From positions 2,545,344 to 2,609,343 of the forward strand of contig WMCF01000033.1 in the NCBI GenBank assembly GCA_009792885.1: a stretch of DNA of 64,000 nucleotides. Direction: 5' to 3'. Source of the stretch: Eremophila alpestris peregrina (taxonomy: Eukaryota > Chordata > Aves > Passeriformes > Alaudidae). The notes below the pieces were generated by a model that was given only the letters and a program-made list of their open reading frames with translations, was not told the DNA's origin and made no database searches. This document shows, one piece after another, positions 14,301 through 26,300 of this stretch (position 1 is the first letter of the stretch; the number at the start of each line of letters is the position of its first letter). Both the position numbers and the translations under genes were made by a program.

Positions 14301-17300
14301 TTTCTCTGGGACCACATTTACAACTCCTTAAGAAGAGATAGCGGAATAATTGTTCTGAGTTAAATAGTTCTAAATTGGAAGAAATTGTTTCCTGTTTGTT
14401 ACAGGACATGCTTCAAATGATCAAGAGAAGCATCTTTAAAAATATCTGGTTTCCTTTTATTTAAATAAAGAGCTTATAGGGAGATAAAGGTGCTCACTAC
14501 TGCTCAGGAAACTTAATATGTAATTAGTAGTATTAATTAATGTCTATGTAAATCCTTCTGATAAGTATTTTGTGCAATGTTCTTCCAATTTCTTTGCTCA
14601 AAAAAGCCTAACCCTCATCTAGAGGTGCAAAGGGTGATTAAAAATCCTTACAAAACCTAAAGATCTTGAATTTCAATGGGCAAATAGCAACTTCAGCTCT
14701 CCAGGAGCTGGGAAGACTAAAAAGAACCAAATGTCTGTGGGCAGGTTCTGGTGTGCTTTGAATTTTATAGTGAGCATTTGAGTACTCTGGAGGCTGCACT
14801 TGCTGAATGTTGATAGGTCGCACCAGGGCAGTGTCTAGGAGGCACAGGAGTGATATGGTAGGAATATTCCTTCCACAGTTTAATTTATCAAGAAGTTGTT
14901 TGAACAGGTCCTAGTATGGTGTTCAGGGAATCTGTCCTGATTGGGATGCCATTAATGGAAATGAGGTAAAAGCTGCAGCATGGTCTGCAGAAAGAAAATG
15001 CTACTGCAGTTAAAGTATCTGTCCAGAGACACACAAGACTCCTAAATAGTGTGCTAGTGCTGTGTAGGACACAGCTGGTTTTCAAGAGCACAAAAAAAAA
15101 ATTGATGACGACATTAAAATCTTTTTACTTTTTCAACATTGTTCCTTTTGATTTCACAATTTCCAATTCTATTTTAAGTCTGAAATCTGCACTTCAGCTA
15201 ATTCATATTTCATAGAAATTTCAAAGAGACTCTTCAGATGTTTAATAAGTGGCATTTCTTTTCAAGATCTTGCACAAAATAAGAAGTGGTGAAATCTCCT
15301 TCTTTTTTTTTTTTATCCTTAGAAAGAGTATCGAAAAGATTTGGAAGAAGGGATGAAAGGAAAAGGAATGACAGTGTTTGAAGATACACCAGATTTGATT
15401 AGAGTGAAAAATGCAGCTCAGATACTAAATGAGGTATGTTATCCTAGTCAAGGTTATTAATATCACAGAAGGTTCACTTTATGTTAAACTCAAAAGATTC
15501 CTATTTTTTTTTACATAATCTATAATGAAATATGTAAGTATTGAAACTATTTCTGTTTTGCTTGAAAAATATAGTAAAGCTCTGAATTAAAAAAACAACA
15601 CAGGGCAGATAATTCAGATTTTAGGCAAGTAAAAGGTTATTGGAGGTTTTTAGTGGGGTCAGTAGATCCAGCATTTAGAGCTGAGCTCTGCTGAGGCTTT
15701 CCCAGTGCATGAGTTCAGGTGGGTTTCCAGACATCCAAGGCTGACTCTGGGAGACAACAGCAGGGCTGGAGGGTGTAGGGAGGGAAGAGGGAAGGCAAGG
15801 CTCATGCTGCATGTTATGCCTTTGGGGAATAATTTCAGAACAATATATATATTTTATATAGTAATCTATTTGATATTAATTTTGTATTTATTTATTATAT
15901 ATTATAGATATGTTTATTCACACGCACAAAACCATATGTATATACATATAAATACACACACACACATATAAATATACACACATATACATACATACATAAA
16001 AAACCAGAGGGAATGCCATGGATAGGACTAATTTGACCACTAAAGAAGTGCAGGAATATATAGCTTTAACTCCTGGGATCATCTTCTCCTTGGTGTTTTA
16101 TGCAGTATGAACCTCAGAGGAAACATCTGCCATCCCACCTTTAGCAGAGACAATTTGAGGGATGATGTATTCCTACAGGTTAATTTATAATTCTTGTAAA
16201 AAATGTGGTTTGTGAAGTAGAGAGTTGTTTTATCACATTTATTTCCACATCAGAGTGAGACAAGGATGGAAGACTGAAAATCTTTTTGCTCATGTTCTTG
16301 TTAGTGATCAAACCATTGTACTGAGTACAAACGTATGTTCCTTTTTCTTACTAATTTACAACCTAAAAATAGTTGCCAAACAAGAAAAGTAAGGGTAATT
16401 TAAAAATTATATATACTATATGTATTTACTTTGAAAAATAAGAGTTTTCCATAGGCAGAGATGAACTAGAATAGAAAAAAAAGATGATTATTACTATAGT
16501 AGTAGAAATAGCACTGGCTGAAAAACCCTACAACTATTGTATACAATATTTCCATATTTTGAATTATCCACTTTTGAATATAATTTGCTGATGAACAAGG
16601 AACATATCCTTGCTTGGATAAGCTGAAGATGAAATATTAATTTTGTTTTCAGGTTATTGGTTATTTATAATTTATGTTGTGAGGAAAAAGCAGCAATCAC
16701 GGATGAGGGCTGCCACTTGCCTAATGGCTATGGCTCAGGGAGAACCTATTAAATGAATAAATTACAACTTCCTGATCTGGAAGTTCACTGGAAGCAATTC
16801 TGTATGGTATTAAATTTCTAACATGTAGTCTTGTCATAAATAAAATATGTTCTTAAAAGTAAAATGTGTTTCAATTAGACTGGTACCAAGGACCAACTTA
16901 CTACACCATGTTCTGCAGAGCAAAACTTCCCCTTTACTTTGGAGGATAACTGTAGCAAGCTGCATGGGCTGCTTTCCTCCCACCCTGTCACATTAAAAAT
17001 TCATTGGTAGATGTTTGTACATTCATTGAATATCTTCTGAAAGTTTTCCTCCTGTAGTTTGTTGTGTGTTTTTTCTGACAACAGCTTACCAAGGGTCTGG
17101 AGAACTGTGACTCTTGAAAGTTTTGATTGACTCTAAATCCTAAATTTGAGTGTCTTGTGGAAAAAAAAAAATCTACTTGAAACTCTGGGTTTTGTGAATA
17201 TCGTGTATAAATTCTCTCTTCACAGAGGCAATACAAGAAAGACTTGGAAACTGAAATTAAAGGGAAAGGCATGGAAGTTGGTCCAGATACACCTGAGATA

Positions 17301-20300
17301 AGACGAGCCAAGAAAGCGTCTGAAATTGCAAGCATGGTCAGTACTGTGGCAAGCTTTTCATTTGACAGAATGCAACAAATTATTGTGATTGAGACTTCCA
17401 GGTGGTGACCAATCTAGGCAGTGCTGAAAACACAGATTTCTCTAAATAGCTAATCCATTGAGCTGCAAGGATTTGGGCAGGTGCATAATCAGTGTAAGGG
17501 GGGAAAGTTAAGACTTCCCAGAACTTAGACTTTCTATCGCCTTTTGGAGATTGTCCTTGTTCCTCATGAGCCATGCCTGGCTTGGGGTGTGGTTGGTCAC
17601 TGTGGGCCCTGCTGATTTTAGGTCTAAATAGCTGCTTATTTAGTTAGGGCCAAGTGATAAACAGAGTTAGGGAGATGCTAAAGCATTAGGACCTTGCAAA
17701 GCACAGCAAAGGGAGACATTCTCTTGTGTCTGACTGTCCCTGCCAAAACTGCAGAGGCAGCTAGATGTTAAAGGCTACATTGGATCTGAAGTGAGCAGTC
17801 TGGTAAAAGAGTTTTTTAACCCATCAGCAACTACAGGCATTGCATGGATAAGTTCTACTAAATTAGTACTGTTGAATCATTAGTTATTTGGTGGTTTATG
17901 AATGCTGATCAGTGAAATGGCATAGATTAAATTGGGAAAATTTAAGAATTTGGCTGCCAGCTGTGAGTATTTCCAATGCTATTCTCTTCAGAAGGAATAC
18001 AAGAAAGACTTGGAGAATGAAATTAAAGGAAAGGGAATGGAAGTGAGTACGGATACCCTTGATATACAACGAGCTAAAAAAGCTTCTGAAATTTTCAGCC
18101 AGGTGAGTACAGAATTAATTGCTTTAAGATTATTTTGGAAGTAAAACACAAGATGATAATAGCATAAAATCTTCTTGAACATTCTTAAGCTAAAAAAACA
18201 AGCAGTGCACAATAAAAATATTAAATTGAAGAAATTGAAGAATTAATTTTTATAGTGTGACCAGTGCTATGAGAATAGCTTTGAAGACAACATGTACAGA
18301 GAGTTGTAGTATTAGGGGCTTTTTTTACCCTTTATTTTTTCTTCAGAAAGAATATAAAAAGGAACTGGGGACTGAAATTATAGGAAAAGGGATGGAAGTT
18401 GGTCCATATATTACAGAAATACTGTGGGTCAAAAGGGCTTCAGAAATAGCAAGCCAGGTATACATAATTGATGCCACATAGTCAAATGTTGAATGTTTTA
18501 ATTCTGTGCAACAATGACTGCTTGACATACCCTGCTCAAAATACTACTTCTCTAGCTCTGTAGAGACTTTCACAGCCATACTTAATTAATTTACATGTAG
18601 TAAAATGTCTTAACTGGCTGATTCTTATTTGTATTTAGGCCTGTTACACCATGTAAATTAAATTTAACAATTTACATCTACCTGTAGTTCTTTTCACATT
18701 ACGTTATTACCTAATGTTAGATTATATACAACGTGACATTGAGGGAAGAATATATATGAGGAGACATTAAGTGTGATGATATGTTTTATATGAGGATATA
18801 TTATATATATGTATATTATATATATTTTAGTGTGGGGGCAGACAATGGTAACAATACCATGGAGGAGAGAGGTTTAAGCAAATACTGGACAGGGATCAGG
18901 AGGCTCATCAACAATAAGCATCTTTTGTGCAGTTTGGAGATCCTGAGCCCAAAAAGCATAGGCATGTAAAAATTATTTTTTCAGAAAATGTATAAAGATG
19001 AAGCAGAGAAGATGCTCTGTAACTATTCTGCTGTCCCAGACACTCCCGAGCTGGAGAGGATAAGAAGTACCCAGAAAAACATCAGTTCAGTGAGTAATAG
19101 TGCTTCTCTCTCTGCTTGTAACTTTTCAGATATTTTTTAGTTTAAATAGGCTCTCTTGTGTCACAGCATGAAATAGGGGATTTATGAGTAGAACTCCTTT
19201 GAACCATTTCCATAATTTTCCTGGCAAAGACTGTATCATTCATTGCTTTCAGTAAAAATAATACCCAGCTTTTCTAGGTGCGACACTGTTATTTTGAATT
19301 TCTAAACCACTTATACCACCCTGCCAAGCCACAGTTATTTTTAAATGAAGATTTTTGTTTCCTTTTTCCATCAAGCCCCAGGAAGTACTTTATTTAAAAG
19401 GGAAAAAAATTCTAAGGCTTCTTACTATACGTATAAGATTTTTCATCTGTTTCCTATCATGTGTACTGAGCATCAAGATTGGGGTATAAAATTAGAACAG
19501 ATCAGATTTCATAAATATACATATGTAATGATTTTATATTACACTGGGTATATTTTTTAAATTTTATGCTAGATTTAAGTTTCAGTTTATTCCTAAATAT
19601 AAATTATGAGCTTAGATTTCTAAAATTGCCCAATTTGGGATGCATTAAGTTCTACTTCCTTTTTTGGGCCCATTAATGCTGCTGTTTGTAATTCTGCCTT
19701 TGCAGAATTTACAGAGAAGAGGAATAAATCTAGCCTTCAGAACAAAAGACCAGTCAGTGTCTGGTTTTTATGGCAGACTAAATAATGCTAATAAAGCCAA
19801 TGATTTGAGAGAAAGGAATGTAAGATACTTAAATATTTTTAGTGTTATCTGACACACATGTTCTTTAACTTAGAGATATCCTCAGCTTCTCCAGCTCTCA
19901 GAAGTAACTGAGTAAACTCAGTTAGTTTCTCCCAGAGGTATTTGCCTGCAGCTCCCCTGCACAGCTGAGGCTTGTGCAAGGGAGTAAGAGCCTGTGGGGA
20001 CAGCAGTGGAGATACCTCTGAGCCTGCTCCAGGCTGCTGTCACTCCTGTAGCATCTCCAGCCATCACCTGCCCTTTTTCTTCTTTTGAATGAGGACAGCT
20101 GAAGCTGCATCTTTCTAGAAGGAGCTCCTGACAGGCCCACTGGTCCAGTTTTCTTCCTGTCATCTGTTGGCTCCTGGTTGTGAATGGTGCTCTGCAGCAT
20201 AGTGTGATGTGGTTATCACCATTTCTCCTGTCAGCCTAGACTGAAACTCCCTGGAACTGAGGGATCCAAGCTAGTCCCTGTGATCTGCTTTCCTCCTCTG

Positions 20301-23300
20301 CAGCCTTTCATAGCTTTTGATGAAGTCCTCAAGTAGGTCAGTGGCTCTGGCAGTGAGGACTCACTAACAGTTGGGTACCAGGCTTAATTAAGTTAGGTAT
20401 CACCACTTAATCCAGCCTTGACAGGGCTCTGATGCATCTGAACCCCTTGCAGCTCTGCAGGACAGTCTGAGCTTTCAGTGCCAAGGCTGACAATTAACCT
20501 CTTTGTAAGTGTTCTAAGTAATACGAATAAAATGTTTTGTCTTTGAGGTGATTTGTATTTCCTTTCTTTTGTGATTGTCCTGTTCCTGTTTGTGAACTGG
20601 GTCCTCTGAATGTGGGAAAGCAGTTTACAGCAGGGATTGAACTACCTTTTTTCTTCTTTCTCTATGTTTTAATCTTTCATCCTTCTGTGCAGTTTAGATG
20701 ATAGAGGTAAATTATTACTGAGTGAAGATACAGCTGGAAGCAGCCCAAATAGATGAAAAAAACAATGACCCCTAATAGTCTTCTGTTTTTTGGATTTTGT
20801 CTCAAGTATTTTTCTCCTTTAAGGGACAAAAAAATAACAACTAGCTCTGCAGATAAGATCATTGCTGCTTTTAGCTCACTAGCTCATTTGGCAGATGATT
20901 TATAAAAGGATATTTACTTCACAGTCATCTCTTTCATAGACTAATTCCTGCCTCCAACATATTTTACCAGTCCTTTCTTGGTGCAGTAGAAAAGTATATT
21001 GTAGTCCAGTCCACAATATAAATATTTCTAACTGACATGGTGCAGAAGAATTTTCGAGGTCTTACTCATAAACTTGTCTCTGTTATCACATGGTAAAGCA
21101 AAATTCTAGATTGTTAAAGATTTTCTGAATATTTAAAAAATTAGTTGCAGAAATTTCTCTAGAATATTTGGCAGCAGTATTCACCCCAGGCTATGGAGGA
21201 CTTCAAGGAAATAGGACACATTAATCAAGAATGATGTTTTGATTGTTCAAGGTTTGTTGATAGGAAAACTTAAATAAATCTTGATTTAAGAAAAGCAGAG
21301 GTAATAAATGATAAAGATTAATTTTATTAACTCCTGGATCAGACTTGTTTATTTACACATAACTGACTGGAAATACTTACTAGAGTGGCAACAGCTGTGA
21401 CACAAAATGCTGAAAATCAAGTAAAACTTCTTTTAGGAGTTTTGCAGCATGAACTGGTCCTCCATGATTATTATTTAAATTGTAACCATGCTTGGAATTT
21501 GTGGAGAAGTTATTTATTGTCTCTTTCAGTAACTTCAAATGATAGATTCTGCTGATGTGCTTTGTGTTTATCCTTTACTGAAACAATAGAAATAGAGAGA
21601 ATTGTATAAACAGCATGTGTGTATTTTGAGAAGTGAGTTTTGTTTTTAGAAACAGTCCTCAGCTTTCTGGCGTGAACCTAGGAGTCAAAACTTGCATGAC
21701 TTGGATTGTAGCTCTGATTGTTATGGTTATTTTTCCATGAATATTTCAATTTTCTAGTTTGTTAACTTTGAAATAATAGTAATGTCTGTTCATTTCTCAC
21801 AGTATTTTAAGATCTAAAGACTACAGAAAAATCAAATCCTGTGTGTACATGCACCTTCAATTACATTGAAATGAATGAAATTACTCAAGCATAAAGTTGC
21901 ATTTGTAAAACTTTATAGATTATTATATAAATTTTAATACTTTTTCCAAATTTAAATGTAATTGCAAATACTTAAAAATACTGAGGTCAGTTTAAAGGAT
22001 GAGAATATACTATCTGGGTTACAGCTGAAAACAAACAAGATTATTGTAGTTATTCATAATTAGTCTTATTTATGAAAAATTAAAGTATTTGCTTTCTTAG
22101 CAAGGTTTATAGTCAGACCAATTTGGAACTTGGAAAATTGCCTAGCCCTTTTATGAGAATTAGTATTTGCATTGCTAACAGTCTCATAATTATCTTTTGG
22201 GGAAATGAAGGTGTTTTATAAGAAGGAAGTAGGAGCTGGCACAGCTGTGAAAGATACTCCAGAGATTGAAAGAGTAAAGAAAAATCAACAGAATATTAGT
22301 TCGGTAAGTGCTATTAACATAAATTATTCTTATGTGAATAAAAGGTGGACCAATTTATTTTTTTTCATTTTGTTTACTAAAAAATTCTTCATTTTCATAT
22401 TACACATCGAATTCAAATAGTTGTCCACTGGCTTTTAGATGTAGAGCTCTATTCTAGCACAGCTAGAACTCCCTTCTACTGTGGTACTTCTGTGTCCAAA
22501 GGTAGAGATTCTAATTGAAGCATGAAGAAAAATAAGAAAATATTTTAACTAAATATCTGAGGAAAGTGTTTTGTCTCTCAAGAGTGAGAAATATGAGATG
22601 CATGTCCCCATATGACAGACTGAACAGCAGTTGTATTTGCAGGTTAGAAAAATATCATGTGACAAAAAGGAAAATCTGTAATGTTCTCTTAGAGACTGCA
22701 TGTATTGCACAGGACTTGATACAGTTTGCACTTCAAGAGGAGAAAAACTGTGTGCAGACTTCACCTGTGTGAAAAGGTGGAGAGCTGGTGCCTCTTCATG
22801 GTGACAAGTTGATCTGTGGGTCTGATGAGATTAGTTCTGAATTGATGTTGTTTATCTGAGGATGCCCAATGTCTTTAATAGGCAAATCAAAATAAAATAT
22901 AAAAATAACTGTTTTCTTCAAATACAACATTGTTTTCTGATAAATATGTGGCAAAACTAGAAAAAAACCTGAAAAGCGACTTCCAAGCAGCAAAATCCTT
23001 GTAACTGAATTGTTCACTTCTTTGTTATATTTGGTGAGGAATCATCTGGGGCAGTTTTTATGATTGTGACATGATTGTTTTCTGATTATTAGATGTTCTT
23101 TTAAATATAAAGTTTGAAAATAATGTATAGACTCGATACTATGTTGTGTTTAAATATTAGTTAAAATCTGAATTAGGGACTCTGGACACCTCATAGAATT
23201 TCATTGTCTAGTGAATAGTGTTGAACTCCTTATTTCCCACCAAAGTAAGGTCAGAAGAGAATTTCCAAAATATTTTGAAAAGCTTATTTTCCTTGGATTT

Positions 23301-26300
23301 TTTTCTTCTCTATCCATCACTTTTCATCTTGTCATTTTGAGTCACAGTGCAAGCTGTCATGTGACCTAAATCCTGAAATAGTTGGGTAGTGAATAGTTGA
23401 AACCTTTTTGGGAAGCTGTTGATTTTCTTGATTTGAGGGTGAGGGTTTATTTGTTTGTTTGGGTTTTTTGTTGTTATTTTGCTTTTAAATTTCCACTTAC
23501 CACAGACTTCTATTTCAAGGGTAGTCACACAGAAAGGTGAAGTGTCACTCTAATGTTTTTTCACAGTACATTTCAAAGTGAAGTGGAAAAACAGTGTACA
23601 CTGTTCTTGCTGTTTTAGAAATCCTAAATAGTGGTGAAGAGGGAAAAATGAAAGGTTGATCAGTATGCTAGTAAACACATTTGAACAAAAAATCTGCCAA
23701 GGGAAGTACAAAATGCATTAGTGGTGTAGTGGTATGATGTAAGTGGCATGGCCTTTACCTTGCTAGTCTTTGTGTTAATGTTTTGCAAAAGGGATTTTAT
23801 TACATGTAGTGTACTTGAAATTACTTTAGTCTTGTATAGTATTTATTAGAGCTGTAGCATGCCAAATTTAAAGGCAATGTGCAAGAATGTTTCAAATTAC
23901 GAGTCAGTGAGAGGGAAATTATATTGTGCAGTAAGATGGAAATTGTATTGTGTAATTTACAGGAGTCCCAAAGGAAGGGTAAATTACACCGATTTTGAAT
24001 CCTTTAAATAGTTTACATGTATTTTTGAATTTAGCCAGAAGAACTTGGGACAGCCTTAAAACTATTTTCTGGGCTAAATGAAACTAGAATATGGAATGTG
24101 AACCAAATTCACAGTGAGGGAAACAGCAGAGCACCAAAATAACACGGTACAACCAACTACACAAAAGTCCATTGAGTCATGTTCTGAAAGTGATCGGATT
24201 CTTCCAGGTAACACATGTAGGAGACAAACATCAGAATGGTGTTTTCAAAGCCTAAAATATAAGGTGGTGACATCCAAGGAGGTTGAGCTCATCTCACCTG
24301 TTGTGATGATTGGAAAATGCCAAGGTCTCACAGACCTTTCAAAGCAAGCCACAGACCCATGGGCTGTAGCTGAATCTGAACTGAGAAGCTACAAACAACT
24401 AAGAATTTTTTAAAAACTTGTTTTTATTGAAGGGCAGGCAGGGTTGAACACAGCACTGGGAAGAAGAAGCACTTTGGGAGAAGATTCTATTTGTGTTTTT
24501 GTTAGTGTGAAATCTGTGAGGAAACCCCTGTGGTATGTCAGTCAATACCACAAAGCTGGGGTCTTATTAAAATTCAAGTAACAGACATTTTGAAGCATTT
24601 TAAGGACAAGTAGCACTGCCAATTCTTAAACTTACCTAATAGTCTCTATTAAAAGACCCTTTTCCCTAGTGCTTTAGTATTTTTGCCAGTCCTAAACTGT
24701 CTGGACTGAAATTTTCCATTCCTGGTCTGTACTTTGGGCTGGTTTGGTTTCATTTATTTATGAATTTCAGTCAAAGCAGCTTCCAAGTATGAGCTTAGAG
24801 AAAAACAAGTTGTTTTGTCTGTGCTATGAAACTGGGCATTCTCCAGAAGTACCGTGTCTTGAGAAGAGAGTTGAAAATTAAATGTTAGGAAAAAACCAGT
24901 AAATATCTGACAGCACCTGCAAAGGCATCAACAATCCAGACAACTACATCCTCATCTGTGTGACTGCATGTCTTTTTAGAGAACTTCAGTGAGACTTGGA
25001 AGCCATCCACCCTTTTAGGAGCACCTAAAAGGCTTGGTTTCTGAAATGCTCTTGTAGACTCCATATTGAGTTAATAGTAAGACCAAATCATTGTCAGAGT
25101 GGTGTGGGTATCCAAGTAGTATATGCAGCATCCCAATTATCATGAAAATAGTCACAATCCCATTTGATATATAAATGCCCAGTGTAAGAGTTTTAGTACA
25201 CTAGAATTGTTAGTACACTAAGAGTTTTAGTACACTAGAATTGTTATAAGCACTCTCTGCTGCATAGCATCAAACAGGATACATTAGAGACCCTAGCAGG
25301 CTGTTTTAGAAATTAAATATAACTGTTGCTTTTCAGGCCAATGTGTTTGTAGATATGGTCTGGTATTGCAGTATGTGTAAGGGAGAGAGTATAAAGTGAT
25401 AGATGTGTTTTAGTGCCTGTCTCTCCTTTAAATTGATAATGTTTTTGTAATATCTATTGTACAGATTAAATACAAGGAAGAAATTCGGCGTGCAACAACT
25501 ATTTCTGATCCACCTGAACTGAGGAGAGTTAAGGAAAACCAGAAGAATATTAGCAATGTGTGCCCCATTTTCATTTCTTGCATACTTCCCTCTACCATGT
25601 TAAATGTGTTTGTGTCTTGGTGAATATGCCTGTGGTGTTTGTTCTACTTTCTGTTTGTCCATAAAGACCATTTAGACAAATTAATGGTAAAATGATAACT
25701 CCTTAGCCTTGCACTTTGATTCATAACTATGAGAGTGAATTCTTCCTGTTGAAATAACAATTGTCTGTGTTTGAAATAGAACTGCCAGAGGGTGAGTACT
25801 AAGTATTGTGTGGAAAGATGGGATTGATGATTAAGGAATGGTACTTTACATCCAAATGCAATGTGCTCTTTAGTGATGTCTAGCACACTTACATATTTCT
25901 ATTATTTGGAAATCTCTGTTGTAATATCTTCTGACATGTTTGCTAGGTTCAGTACAAAGAACAGCTCTGCAAAGCTACACCCATGAGTGTCACCCCTGAG
26001 ATGGAAAGAGTCAAGAGGAATCAAGAGAATGTCAGCATGGGAAGTTGCTATCCTTTAATACTTCGTATAATTTTTGGGTGCTGAAGATGAATACAAATTC
26101 TGCTTTCTGAAACTGTGCCTTTAATTTAGTCAGGGTGAAACTAGTTTATTGTGTTGGAATTCAAGTAATGGAATTACTTGAAAACCTTCTCTTAGGAAGC
26201 AATTGTGAGAAGGCTTTGCTTGGTTTGGGAAATGGCAGGTGAAGTGTCACATATTCTATTAAAGAAATGGCTGCAGTGCTTTGAGGTGTTATTCTCTTCA

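Noticed and set aside
16988..17335. 115-codon minus-strand open frame
   Set aside because: It is the antisense shadow of NEBL exon 7; similar shadows occur opposite exons 8 and 9.
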